A model generated the notes under the pieces. That model was not told the DNA's origin and made no database searches. It saw nothing but the letters and a program-made list of their open reading frames with translations. Positions 33,473 through 43,096 of a DNA stretch of 64,000 nt are shown one piece after another. The position numbers and the translations under genes are program-made. Within the stretch, counting starts at the first letter, position 1. The number at the start of each line of letters is the position of its first letter. Source of the stretch: Variovorax boronicumulans (GTDB lineage: Bacteria; Pseudomonadota; Gammaproteobacteria; Burkholderiales; Burkholderiaceae_C); the NCBI RefSeq assembly GCF_030812215.1, contig NZ_JAUSSG010000005.1:62001-126000 (forward strand). The letters run 5' to 3'.

Positions 33473-36400
33473 TCAGAAATCGGCGCAGCCGTTGCGCTTC
33501 TCGGTGTCCACGCAGCTCGAGAGGTTGGGGCGCGACCGCACGCGCGACCATTCGCGCGCCAGCACATCGCCGCCCTGCGATGCACGGTCGCCTTCGAGCG
33601 CGCCGGTCGCAAAGCAGATCGGCGGCGGGCCGATGTTGCGGTCGTAGAGCCAGGTGGAAGGCGGGTCGCGCAGCAGGTCGGGCTTGGGGAAGTCCGGCAA
33701 CCGGAGCACGGGCGGGGGCGCCGTCGTGACCGTCAGGTCGCCCGGCCGCACATTGACCGCATAGCCCGCGGCGGAGGTGAAGCTGCCGTTGATCGCATAG
33801 ACGCCCGGCGGGCTGGCCTGCGTCGCCGACGTGCCGGGCGTGCCGCTGAAGCTCGAATCCGTGTCGCCCAGGATCAGGCCGTCGACGCTGTACGTGAAGG
33901 GCGGATTGGCCTGTCCCTCGGGGCGGATCGCATTGCCGATCACCACCGTGGCCACGGGTTGCTGCGCATAGATGAAGTGGTTGTCGCCCGGCGACACCGT
34001 GACGGTGCACAACCCCAGGTACGCGCAGTGGTACAGGTTGGGCAGCGGGCCCGAGCCGAACAGGCCGCCGCGCGTCTCGCCGACCCAGGTGTCGGCCCAC
34101 ACGCGCCAGGGCGCGCCGGTGATCGTGTAGGCACCCAGGTTCTGGAAGCGCGAGGCCGCCACGAGATCGGTGCCGCTCGTGCTGCTGACGTTGGTGCCCA
34201 GCAGCAGGTCGCCGGACAGCGTGCGCACGAACACCGTGTCGGCCGCCATCGAGGTGGCCGACTGGAGTTGCGGCGCATTGCCCGCGGCATCGAAGCCCGT
34301 GACGGACACCGATCCCAACTGCACCGTGTCGACATCGACGTAGCGGAAGGCGCCGGCCGCGCCGCCGCCCACCGTGGCCGCACTGACGTTGTTCGGCGCC
34401 GTGTCCAGCAGCACGCTGCCGCCGGTGGAGCGCGCCATCAGCGTGCCCGCGGTGATGGGCGCGCCCGCGGCCTGCGTGATGTTGCCGGCGCTGAGCAGCC
34501 CGAGCTGCGTCGCCGTGATGGCGCCGCCCAGCTGGATGTTGCCGCCACCGCCGTTCTGCAGGGTCAGTGCGGATGGCAGGGCCAGCGGTCCCACGACATC
34601 GATGTTCGCGGCATGCGCGTTGCTCCCCGCCACGATGACGGGGGCCGTGAGCCGCCCGAACTCGGCGGCGGAAACCGCGAAGCCGGTGGCTGCCGTGCCG
34701 CCGAGGGTGATCGGCGTGGCCGTCTGGTCCACGCCGTTGCCCGCGGCATCGACACCGCCCGGCCGCAGGTTGATCACGTTGCCGGCGCTGACCTTGCCGT
34801 CGATCACCAGCGCATCGGTGCTGCCGTCGTTGCCGGCCCGCAGCACCGTGTTGCCGCCCGCGGACACGATGACGTCCGCAAGGACGGGCGGGACCGCGCC
34901 GCCCAGCGGCGCCTGCGGGCCGACCCGCACGCCCGCGCCGTTGCCGACCGACTGGCCGCTCAGCTCGATGTCGCCGGTGCCGGTGGTCACGACCTGCGCG
35001 CCCGTGGTCAATCGCACGCCGTCGCCCACGAGGTTGCCGCCGGCCTGACGCAGCCCGCGCACCGTGATGTCGCCGTCGATCGAGCGCAGCGCCGACTGGT
35101 CGATGATCACGCCGTGGCCCGGCGACGTGCCCGCGCTGGTGACGCTGTTGCCCACGCCCAGCACGGTGATGTTGCCCGTGGTGGTCGATATCTCGGTCTG
35201 CCGGTTCGCAATGCCGGTCGCGACGAAGCGCGACCCCAGGCGCACGCCCGACGCGGCGTCGGCCGTGCCGGTGATGTTCACGTTGCCGGTCGAGGTCGAG
35301 ATGTGCACGCCATCGGTGCTGACGGCGGCGTCGCCGATGCCGGCCGGCCCGATGCTCCGGCCGACGATCGTGACCGATCCGCCCGCTCCCGCGTCGCTGC
35401 GGCCCACGCGGGTGTCGATCTCGTTGCCGTCCAGGTGCACGCTGACGCCCTGGTTGCTGGGGTTGGCCCAGCTGCCGTTCATCACGACGTTGCCGCCGTT
35501 GGTGTAGATGTCGCCGCTGTAGCTGATCTGCCCGCCGCCAGTGGCCGTGCCGCCGTTGTTGACGTCGGCGTTGAACACCACGTTGAGGGCACCGCCCCCG
35601 GTGGACTGGATCACCGTGCCCGCGTCGCCGCGCACGCTGCGATTGGCATCGAGCTGGAAGGTGACCGCACCCTTGTTGGTGCTGTAGTTGATGTTGACCG
35701 CCCCCTTCGCGTTCGACATGTGGATGTCGCCGAGCAAAGGAGAGCCGGTGCTGCCGGTGCCGATCGTCACGCTGGTGCCCGCGTTGAGCGCGGCATTGAT
35801 GTCGCCGTCCTGGATGGTCGAGGTGGCGATCGGATCGAAGGGGTTGCCGGTCAGGGAGCCCGTGGCAACGCCACTCACGATATCGACGTCGAACGGATCG
35901 ATCAGCCACGAGCCCACGCTGCCCACCGGCGCCGAGGCATCGACGCGAACGCCGGCCAGGTCGAACTGCGCGCCCGAGGTCTCGACGAAGCCGCCGTTGC
36001 CGCCCGCCGCGCCGCCGCGCGCCGAGAACGTTCCGTAGGCGCGCAGTGCGTCGCCCGCGACCACCTTCACGCTGCCCCCGTTGCCGGTGTTCGTGGCGCT
36101 CGCGTCCAGACTGGCGCTCGCGCCGATCGCGATGGCGCCGGTGGCCGCGATGTCGATGCTGCCGCCGCCGGTGGCGCCGCTGGCATCGAGGCGCGCGACG
36201 AGCTTGTCGCCTCCGCCGAAGTCGACGCCATCGACCACCACGTTGCGCCCGCGCACCGAGATGCTGCCGCCCTTGCCGGTGCTGCTCGCCACCGAGACAA
36301 GAGCGTCGGTGGGCGGTGCTGCATTGGCGGACGGCGCGGCATCGAGCGCCTGGAAGTCCGAAAACGAGTTCACGCGCAGCGAGACGTCGGTGCCCTGCGC

Positions 36401-38950
36401 ATCGATGGCCACGGTGCCGCCGTCGGTCCGCAGCGCGTTGGGCTGCCCCGCGTCGGTGCTCACCTGCACACCCCAGGCCGAACTGCCGTCGGGTGTGATG
36501 ACGATGCCGCCACCGGCGTCGAGGTTGGCGGTGAAGCCTGCGCCGCCCGCCTTGCCCGTGATGTCGATGCGCCGGCCGTCGCCGGCCGTGACGTTGCCGC
36601 CGATGAACACGCCGTTGGACCTGCCCGCGGAGCGCCCTTCCTCGGCGAAATCCGCGCTCTGGCGCATCGCGTCGAGGTTGCCGCCGGTGCCCGTGATGCG
36701 CACGTCGCCGCCCGCGGCGACGCTGGCATTGCTGCTGATGTCGACGCCGGTCTGGCTGAAGATGCTGGCCACCGGCATCTCTGCCGTCCAGTCGGTGCCG
36801 CGACCGGTGAGCGTCACGTCGCCGCCGGTCGAAGCGACGGTGCTGCCGTAGCCCACGTTGACGCCGTTCCCGCCGACGCCGCCCACGCCATCGACGCTCA
36901 CCGTGCCGGTGCCGTCGGCCTTCACCGTGCTGAACCAGAGCGCGACGCCCTCGCTCGACGAGAAGCGCGGGTTGCCGCCGTCGTCCGTCGCCACCCACGC
37001 GCGCCCCTGACCGCGCAGGCTGACGATGCCGCCGGCGTTGGTGGCCAGCGTGCTTTCGCTCAAGTAGATGCCGGCGAGCCACTGCTCGTCGGAATGAGAC
37101 GAGGAGCCGCCCACCGCGCGGCCGTTGAGCGCATCGCCCTGGCCGAAGAATCGGATGTTGCCGCCGTTGGCGTCGATGGTCGCGCCCACGAGGCGGATCG
37201 CGCCCGCATAGTCGGCCTCGAAGTTCGGATCGCCGCCGGTCACGGATATCTGCGCGGGGTCCGCCGCACGGGCCGCGATGGCGCCCGTCGAGTCGGCGTT
37301 GAAGTCCACGTTGAGCGCACCCTGCTTGGAGGTGATCGCGGAGCCGTTGTCCATGCGGATGCTGCCGGCGGAATCCACCCGCAGCGTGGAGGTGCCGCCT
37401 TCCTGCTTGACCACCTGCACGTTCTCGCCGAAGCGCACGCCGCGCTGGTCGCCGATGGCGCCGCTCGCGAGCGTGACGTCGGTGCCGCGGCCCAATGCGT
37501 TGCCGACGCTGCCTGCATCGACGGTCGCGCCTGCTGCGATGCTCGGATAGTCGGCCTGGTACGCCGGCACATCGGCGCTGTTGACCACCTCGAGGTTGCC
37601 CGTCGGCGTGTCGATGCGCCAGCTTCCGTTGCCGCCGCCGTTCGCGCCGCCGCCGGCATCCACGCGCGCATCGCCGATGCGCAGGCCGTCGGCCTTGGTG
37701 ATGATGGTGCCGCCCTTGCCGCTGCCCGCGCCGCGCGCGCTCAGTTCGCCGAACACCTGTGCGTGCGATTCGCGCGCCGGTGCGGTGCTGCCGTCCGGCA
37801 GGACCTGGCCCTCGGCCGTGCCCACGTCGATGGTGCCGCCCGCGCCCTGTCCGGTCGCATTGGCGCGCAGCGCCGAGCCCGACGACAGCGCGACGTCGTA
37901 GCCCCGCACGGTCACCGTGCCGCCGCCGGCCTGCCCGCTGGCATCGACCACCGCCTGCTGGCCTTCGCTCGTGGCCTGCAGTTGCACCTGCCCCGCCGCG
38001 ATGCGGATGCTGCCGCCGCGCTCGCCGGCCGCGGCACCCGTGGCATCGAGCGTGCCGCCGGTCATCGCGACCTGGTTGTCCTGCCCGCCGCCGAGGAAGA
38101 TCTCGCCGTTGCGCGTGCCGATGGTGCGCGCGCGCACCGTGCCGGTCTGGTTGACCACCAGCTCGCCCACCGTGGTGGAGCTGCCGACGAGCGCCACGCG
38201 CCCGCCGTCGGCCTGGATCGTTCCGCTGTTGCCCACGCTCGCGCTGGTGGCCATGGCATCGGGCGCGATCACGAGGTTGGTGAGCCCGTCGCCCACGAGG
38301 TCCAGCGTGATCTTGCGGCCCGAGGCCAGCGCGACCGTGCCGCCGTCGGCCGTGATGGTGCCGGTGCTGCCGTTGCCCACTGCCGCGCCCATCAACACCA
38401 CGGGCCCGCCGCCGGTGGCGGTGATGCTGCCGAGGTTGCGCACCGAGGCTGAGTTGGCATCGGCGCGCTCGAAGGTGAGCTTGGTGGCGCCGTCCATGAA
38501 GCTCTGGTTGGAGGTCGTCAGCGCCAGCGTGGAGGCGATGAGGCCGCCCACGTTCACCGTCGCGCCCTGGCTGAACATCACGCCATTGGGGTTGACCAGG
38601 ATCACGCGCCCGTTGGCATTGAGCTGGCCCGCGATGGTCGAGAGTTCGTTGCCGGTGACACGGTTGAGCAGCACGCTGCTGGCGCTCGGCTGCACGATGT
38701 CGACGACGCCGCCTGCACCGATCGAGAAGGTCTGCCAGTTGGCGATGCCGCGTGCGAGCGGCTGGTTGATGCTCATCACGCTGCCGCTCTGCGTCATCGT
38801 GACGCCGCCGGCGATGGGGAGAAAGCCCGTGGGCAGCACCTGCGCGATGGCCGGCGAGAGGCCCGCGCACAGGAGCGAGATTGCCAGGGGCCGCAGTTGC
38901 AGGCCGCGATGGTGGCGGGGCCGTTGGCGGGAGGGATTGCGTTGCTTCAT
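33473..38950 (-). CDS. TpsA exoprotein, filamentous-haemagglutinin-type (two-partner secretion)
   Basis: An 1825-residue secreted protein. After a signal peptide (PLAISLLCAGLSPAIAQ) comes the haemagglutination-activity/TPS domain (about 40-165) with GNELSTIAGQLNANGRVILVNPNGVMFSQGATVNVGGLIAST, needed for recognition by TpsB. The central 1400 residues are repetitive, Gly/Ala/Asp/Thr-rich beta-helix-like strands. Near the C-terminus is an MBG-like beta domain (FTYSVDGLILGDTDSSFSG... YAINGSFTSAAGYAV), and the protein ends with a short Cys pair (SSCVDTEKRNGCADF). No toxin (CdiA-like) C-terminus is visible. It starts two bases after tpsB. A role as adhesin or surface scaffold is inferred. The large opposite-strand frame here is a shadow. 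Confidence 0.92.
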   Translation of the reverse strand: MKQRNPSRQRPRHHRGLQLRPLAISLLCAGLSPAIAQVLPTGFLPIAGGVTMTQSGSVMSINQPLARGIANWQTFSIGAGGVVDIVQPSASSVLLNRVTGNELSTIAGQLNANGRVILVNPNGVMFSQGATVNVGGLIASTLALTTSNQSFMDGATKLTFERADANSASVRNLGSITATGGGPVVLMGAAVGNGSTGTITADGGTVALASGRKITLDLVGDGLTNLVIAPDAMATSASVGNSGTIQADGGRVALVGSSTTVGELVVNQTGTVRARTIGTRNGEIFLGGGQDNQVAMTGGTLDATGAAAGERGGSIRIAAGQVQLQATSEGQQAVVDASGQAGGGTVTVRGYDVALSSGSALRANATGQGAGGTIDVGTAEGQVLPDGSTAPARESHAQVFGELSARGAGSGKGGTIITKADGLRIGDARVDAGGGANGGGNGSWRIDTPTGNLEVVNSADVPAYQADYPSIAAGATVDAGSVGNALGRGTDVTLASGAIGDQRGVRFGENVQVVKQEGGTSTLRVDSAGSIRMDNGSAITSKQGALNVDFNADSTGAIAARAADPAQISVTGGDPNFEADYAGAIRLVGATIDANGGNIRFFGQGDALNGRAVGGSSSHSDEQWLAGIYLSESTLATNAGGIVSLRGQGRAWVATDDGGNPRFSSSEGVALWFSTVKADGTGTVSVDGVGGVGGNGVNVGYGSTVASTGGDVTLTGRGTDWTAEMPVASIFSQTGVDISSNASVAAGGDVRITGTGGNLDAMRQSADFAEEGRSAGRSNGVFIGGNVTAGDGRRIDITGKAGGAGFTANLDAGGGIVITPDGSSAWGVQVSTDAGQPNALRTDGGTVAIDAQGTDVSLRVNSFSDFQALDAAPSANAAPPTDALVSVASSTGKGGSISVRGRNVVVDGVDFGGGDKLVARLDASGATGGGSIDIAATGAIAIGASASLDASATNTGNGGSVKVVAGDALRAYGTFSARGGAAGGNGGFVETSGAQFDLAGVRVDASAPVGSVGSWLIDPFDVDIVSGVATGSLTGNPFDPIATSTIQDGDINAALNAGTSVTIGTGSTGSPLLGDIHMSNAKGAVNINYSTNKGAVTFQLDANRSVRGDAGTVIQSTGGGALNVVFNADVNNGGTATGGGQISYSGDIYTNGGNVVMNGSWANPSNQGVSVHLDGNEIDTRVGRSDAGAGGSVTIVGRSIGPAGIGDAAVSTDGVHISTSTGNVNITGTADAASGVRLGSRFVATGIANRQTEISTTTGNITVLGVGNSVTSAGTSPGHGVIIDQSALRSIDGDITVRGLRQAGGNLVGDGVRLTTGAQVVTTGTGDIELSGQSVGNGAGVRVGPQAPLGGAVPPVLADVIVSAGGNTVLRAGNDGSTDALVIDGKVSAGNVINLRPGGVDAAGNGVDQTATPITLGGTAATGFAVSAAEFGRLTAPVIVAGSNAHAANIDVVGPLALPSALTLQNGGGGNIQLGGAITATQLGLLSAGNITQAAGAPITAGTLMARSTGGSVLLDTAPNNVSAATVGGGAAGAFRYVDVDTVQLGSVSVTGFDAAGNAPQLQSATSMAADTVFVRTLSGDLLLGTNVSSTSGTDLVAASRFQNLGAYTITGAPWRVWADTWVGETRGGLFGSGPLPNLYHCAYLGLCTVTVSPGDNHFIYAQQPVATVVIGNAIRPEGQANPPFTYSVDGLILGDTDSSFSGTPGTSATQASPPGVYAINGSFTSAAGYAVNVRPGDLTVTTAPPPVLRLPDFPKPDLLRDPPSTWLYDRNIGPPPICFATGALEGDRASQGGDVLAREWSRVRSRPNLSSCVDTEKRNGCADF

Positions 38951-38952
38951 GG

Positions 38953-40740
38953 TCAGAACGCCTTGATGAGCTGCACGTAGAGGCGCGGATTGCGCCCACC
39001 GCCGTCGGTCTGCGCCGGCGGCGTGCCGGCACGCCAGGCGAGCGTGGCGTTGATCGAGAAATTGCCCGGCCGCGACCAGCTCACCCCGACGCCGTAGCCG
39101 CGCAGGCTGTGGCTGTTGGGGCCGTCGAAGACCGTGGGGTTGCGCACGATCTTTCCGCGTGCGGCGTCGTAGAACACGAAGGGCGTGAGCTCATCGTTGA
39201 ACGACCAGCGCCACTCGACCGTGCCGATCACGCCCTGGTCGACCAGCAGTTCGCCCGAGGGGTACGCACGCACCGCGCGCGCGCCGCCGAGCGCGAGCTT
39301 TTCCGAACCGTCGAGGTTCTTGCTCGCCCATTGCCCGCCGACCGAGAGGTACAGCGAGTGGCGCGGCACGATGGCCTGCAGCCGCGAGAGCTGGAAGCTC
39401 AGCTTGGTGAAGCCGCCTTCGGTGCGGTGGCCGCCGAGGCTCTGGTCGGCCAGGCGGCTTTCCGGATCGCGGATCGTGAGGTTGCCGTGGTAGAGCGTGC
39501 CCGAGCTCGCCCAGTAGCCGCCACCCAGCACCTCGTCGCGGCGCTCCCAGGTCCAGCCCATGCTCAGGCCATGGATGCGCTTGCGCGAATTGGTGTTGGC
39601 GATGCCGACCTCGTCGGTCAGGTCCTTGATGTCGGCGCCCAGGCGCAGGAACAGGTTCTGCTGGCGCTGGCGGATCAGCGGGTAGTTGAGCGAGAAGTCC
39701 AGCACGTTGGCGCGGCCGCGCGCCTCGTAGTCGGCGAACTGGCCGCCCAGCTCGTAGTTCACGCGTGCCAGGCCCACCCCGGCGCGCAGGCCGCTGGTGC
39801 CGATGGGCGCCTCGTACGCGATGCGGCCGAACTGCAGGTCGTTGCTGTCGGACACCATCAGGCGCATGTCCAGGTTGTCGCCGATGCCGAAGGGGCTGAG
39901 CCAGCGCGCGGTGCCGCCGACACGGTAGCGCCCCGATTCCTTGGTGCCGTGGTTGTCGGCCTCGGCCGTGAAGGCCCAGCGCGGCGCGGCGGCCACTTCG
40001 ACCGCGAGGTCGGTGGTGCCGGGCGACGTACCTTCCTGCAGGCCCGACGACACCTTGACGCCGGGCTGGTCCGAAAGCAGCAGCATCGAGCGCTCGTAGC
40101 TCTGCGCGCTGACCGCTTCGCCCGGTTGCAGCGGCGCGAGGAAGCCGCGCACGCGTGCCTCGCTGATCGGCGCATCGGGCGCCACCACCACATCGACCTT
40201 GCCCAGCCGCCCTTCGATCACGCTGATCTCGACGATGCCGTCGCGCACGGTCTGCACCGGCACGATGGCCTGCGCGAGGAAGTAGCCGCGCTCCTTGTAG
40301 CGCGCGGTGATCGCCTGCGCGAGCCCTTCGAGATCGCCCAGCGTGACATCGCGGCCGATGTAGGGCGTGGTGATCGACTGCAGCTCTTCGTTGGTCAGCG
40401 CCTTGACGCCGTTCAGGCGCAGGTCGTTGAGCTTGAACGTCGTGCCGGCGGGGCGCGGCGGTGCGGGCAGGCTTTGCGGCGCGACGGCACCTGTGGCTTG
40501 CGCGAGCGGACGGTCGCAGGTGCCGCACGGGTCCTTGGTGGGGAGCAGTTCGGTGGTGTCGCCCGCATCGTTGGCCGACGCGGCTTGCGATTCGGCTTGT
40601 GCCTGTTCTGCGGCGTGCGCGCGATCGGCCGCCATGAAAAGCATGGCCGATACCAGGGCGCCCGTGGCCCAGGCGACGGGACGCAGTGCATTACGCGGAA
40701 CAAGGGCGATGGAGCGGTTGCTGTTCATGGCATTGCGCAT
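38953..40740 (-). CDS. TpsB outer-membrane transporter (ShlB/FhaC/HecB family)
   Basis: A 595-residue outer-membrane translocator. After a signal peptide (about 1-43, ending DRAHA) there is a linker with an unusual Cys pair (DPCGTCDRP), a POTRA-type region (about 97-250: TFKLNDLRLNGVKALTNEELQ, LAQAITARYKERGYFLAQAIVP, IVEISVIEGRLGKV) and a beta-barrel half ending in Phe (LYVQLIKAF). The RLWSR-type block appears near FGRIAYEAP...RAGVGLARVNYEL. It should export the TpsA at 33473. The ATG at 40740 has GGGAG upstream, overlapping the CHAT gene stop. Spacing of two to three bases on both sides indicates one operon. Confidence 0.94.
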   Translation of the reverse strand: MRNAMNSNRSIALVPRNALRPVAWATGALVSAMLFMAADRAHAAEQAQAESQAASANDAGDTTELLPTKDPCGTCDRPLAQATGAVAPQSLPAPPRPAGTTFKLNDLRLNGVKALTNEELQSITTPYIGRDVTLGDLEGLAQAITARYKERGYFLAQAIVPVQTVRDGIVEISVIEGRLGKVDVVVAPDAPISEARVRGFLAPLQPGEAVSAQSYERSMLLLSDQPGVKVSSGLQEGTSPGTTDLAVEVAAAPRWAFTAEADNHGTKESGRYRVGGTARWLSPFGIGDNLDMRLMVSDSNDLQFGRIAYEAPIGTSGLRAGVGLARVNYELGGQFADYEARGRANVLDFSLNYPLIRQRQQNLFLRLGADIKDLTDEVGIANTNSRKRIHGLSMGWTWERRDEVLGGGYWASSGTLYHGNLTIRDPESRLADQSLGGHRTEGGFTKLSFQLSRLQAIVPRHSLYLSVGGQWASKNLDGSEKLALGGARAVRAYPSGELLVDQGVIGTVEWRWSFNDELTPFVFYDAARGKIVRNPTVFDGPNSHSLRGYGVGVSWSRPGNFSINATLAWRAGTPPAQTDGGGRNPRLYVQLIKAF

Positions 40741-40743
40741 GGT

Positions 40744-42891
40744 TCAGCTCCCTACCGTCAAGCGCCAGTTGCCGATCAGGTTGAACGGCGCCCAGAAGAA
40801 GGGATGAGACATCTTGGGGTCCTTCAGCACGGCGAGTTGTCCGGCCTGCATGGCTTTCTGCAGGTCGCGGCCCTTGGAGAGCTCGCCGTAGAGCGTGCCC
40901 ATGAGCACCGCGGTCGCGTCGTCCGACACGGGCCACAGCGAGGCGATCAGGCTGGAGCTGCCGGCCGAGAGGAACGAGCGCGTGAAGCCCAGCACCTCGT
41001 CGCCCTGCGCGATGCGACCGAGCCCCGATTCGCAGGCCGACAGCGTGACCAGCGCGGTGCCGTCCATCGGCAGGCCGAGGATCTCGTGCGCTTCGAGAAA
41101 GTTCTGCTTGCCGCCTTCGTTGGCCAACAGGATGCGCGAGTACAGCGGATCGACCGCATCGGCCTCGGCGTGCGCGGCCACGTGCATCAGCGGCGAGCGC
41201 GCGGCCACGTCGCGGAACTGCGTCTTGGTGGCGGCCGCACCCATGAACACGGTGTTGCGCGGGAAGAGCTGCGCGAGCTGCTTCACCTCGGTCTCGGCGC
41301 CGGGCAGGTCGTACTTGTCCTCGATGCGTGGATTGCCGAACGCGGTGAGCGACGCGTTCACACGCGGCGTGCGCTGCGCGAGCTGCACCGCGATGCTCAT
41401 CGACGGCGCGACCGACACCGGGTGCGTCTCGATGAGGTAGCGGCCGTCCAGCCGCAGCGCCTGGAACGGCAGGTAGTGCAGCGGGCCGTGCGGCACGATG
41501 ACGAGGCGCTGCCCCGGCGCGAGGCCCAGCGGCCCGAGCAGCGCGGCGCCGAGCTTGTCGGCGTTGGTGATGGCGGTGCGGCGTCCACGCACGATGGAGT
41601 TGCGGAAGGTCTCGACCAGCTCGTTGAGCTCGTCGCGCTTCACGGCCACCGTCTTCTCCTGGATGGCACTCGGGCTCACCACCCACACCACCAGCCGGTC
41701 GGGCAGCGAATGGAACTGCACCACGCGCTCGTCGGCCGCCAGCGTGCGCTGCAGCGTGGCGAGGTCGACGGTGTTGGATGCCTGCTCGCTGACCTTCGCG
41801 CGGCCGCGCACCGCATCGAGCAGCGCACGCGAGCGGCTGTGCTCACTGACCTCGAAGGCGGCCCGCGCATCGCCCGCATCGCTGTAGACCGACACGCCGC
41901 GCTCGAACACCGATTGCAGGTCCGAGAACAGGCCCATCTTGAATTCTTCGCTGCGGAATCTGGCGCGCACCTTGTCCACGCCGCCCAGCGCCTGGCCCAC
42001 GGCTTCGGCCGCGGCCTGCTTCTGGCCCAGCGCGATCTCGCTGCGCGCCACGCCGTCCCAGGCCCAGAGGCGGTAGTACTCGGTGTCGGCGCCGACCTGG
42101 CGCGCGGTGAGCGCGCGGTACATGTCGCGCGCCTCGGCCGGCTTGTTCTCGGCCAGCAAGAGGCGGGCGCGGGTGCGGTCGAGTTGCGCGGTGAGCGGTG
42201 CGTCCTTGGGCGGCGCCATGGTGCCGAGCACTTCGCGCGCCCGCACGGCATCGCCCGATTCGATGAGCGCGTTGACCAGCGAGGCCTGCACCAGCGGCGC
42301 ATAGCGCGGCGAGCTGTTGGCGAGCGCCTCGTCGTAGCTGAGCACGGCGCCCGCGAAGTCGCCGCGGCGCGTGCGCACGTCGCCGATCACCTTCTGCACC
42401 GGGCCGACCACCAGCTTGGGATCGCGCGCCGGGTGCTTGAGCGCTTCGCGTGCGAACTCCTCGGCCTTTTCGAGCTGGCCCGAGTAGCTGTAGACGATGG
42501 CCAGGTCGCGATTGGCCATGGCCATGAGGTTGGGATCGCGCGTGGCGTTGGCCAGGTGCAGCGCCTTGCTCGCGGCACGGATGCTCTGGCGGAACTCACC
42601 GGCCTCCGCCAGCGCGACGGCCTGGCTGCAGTACTGGTAGCCCGAGAGCTTGACCGCGTCCTGCCCGTAGAGCACGGCGCCTTCGCTGGTGAGGGCCAGC
42701 AAGGTGTCGGTGTCTGCAAGCCGCGCTTGCTCCGCCTTGTTGGCCGCGGCTTCGGCGTTCGGTGCTTGCGGCTGTGCCGGCACCGAAGGACCGTAGCCCA
42801 GGAGAAGAATGCCGGCCAGGCCGAACGCCCATGCGATTCCCGCACGGCCACGTGCGGGGCGCTCCCATCCCCATCTTGAAAACCACGCCAT
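40744..42891 (-). CDS. Exported TPR-CHAT domain protease-like protein
   Basis: A 715-residue protein with a signal peptide or anchor (hydrophobic about 17-34, then VPAQPQ). Residues about 75-330 hold TPR-like helices (LAEAGEFRQSIRAASKALHLA, AIVYSYSGQLEKAEEFAREAL). A helical linker follows, then the CHAT domain (about 400-710) with the catalytic pair His574 in HVAAHAEAD and Cys620 in LSACESGLG, both intact. CHAT domains are clan CD cysteine peptidases related to caspases and separase. It is the first gene of the operon with TpsB and TpsA, so its likely partner is the exoprotein (processing) or its assembly. A TAGTCC-N8-TAGACC element lies about 130 bases upstream. Confidence 0.9.
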   Translation of the reverse strand: MAWFSRWGWERPARGRAGIAWAFGLAGILLLGYGPSVPAQPQAPNAEAAANKAEQARLADTDTLLALTSEGAVLYGQDAVKLSGYQYCSQAVALAEAGEFRQSIRAASKALHLANATRDPNLMAMANRDLAIVYSYSGQLEKAEEFAREALKHPARDPKLVVGPVQKVIGDVRTRRGDFAGAVLSYDEALANSSPRYAPLVQASLVNALIESGDAVRAREVLGTMAPPKDAPLTAQLDRTRARLLLAENKPAEARDMYRALTARQVGADTEYYRLWAWDGVARSEIALGQKQAAAEAVGQALGGVDKVRARFRSEEFKMGLFSDLQSVFERGVSVYSDAGDARAAFEVSEHSRSRALLDAVRGRAKVSEQASNTVDLATLQRTLAADERVVQFHSLPDRLVVWVVSPSAIQEKTVAVKRDELNELVETFRNSIVRGRRTAITNADKLGAALLGPLGLAPGQRLVIVPHGPLHYLPFQALRLDGRYLIETHPVSVAPSMSIAVQLAQRTPRVNASLTAFGNPRIEDKYDLPGAETEVKQLAQLFPRNTVFMGAAATKTQFRDVAARSPLMHVAAHAEADAVDPLYSRILLANEGGKQNFLEAHEILGLPMDGTALVTLSACESGLGRIAQGDEVLGFTRSFLSAGSSSLIASLWPVSDDATAVLMGTLYGELSKGRDLQKAMQAGQLAVLKDPKMSHPFFWAPFNLIGNWRLTVGS

Positions 42892-43023
42892 TGGACCCCC
42901 GCACGCGGCCGGTGCACCTGCTGCTGGTGTTGCAACAGATGCTCGACGCCGCGGAAGTGCGCGCCGTTCAGGCCTCGTGGAGAAAGTCTAGGAGGGGGTA
43001 CTCTCCGCGGCTATTCGCAATAC

Positions 43024-43043
43024 GGTCTAGCGCAAAAGGACTA
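43024..43043 (-). promoter_or_regulatory. Candidate shared operator upstream of the CHAT-TpsB-TpsA operon
   Basis: Read on the minus strand from 43043: TAGTCC, TTTTGCGC, TAGACC, then GT. The gap 42892-43096 holds no gene. The same two half-sites with the same eight-base spacing occur at 26763, and ten of twelve positions at 22535. Downstream toward the CHAT gene another CTAGAC copy occurs (about 42987-42992, minus strand). An operator is inferred. Confidence 0.5.
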
Positions 43044-43096
43044 AGTCATGAAGGCGAAACAGGCCCGAGGACCGATTTCGCCGGTTCGCCGTGCGC

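Noticed and set aside
33473..34100. CdiA-type contact-dependent toxin at the TpsA C-terminus, with an immunity gene
   Set aside because: The C-terminus is an MBG-like domain and a short Cys tail, with no toxin-junction motif, and the next gene downstream is convergent, so no immunity gene follows.
33959..38452. Very long open frame on the plus strand opposite tpsA
   Set aside because: Composition (Ala/Arg/His/Asp-rich, no domains) is that of an antisense shadow in high-GC DNA; tpsA on the minus strand has clear domains.
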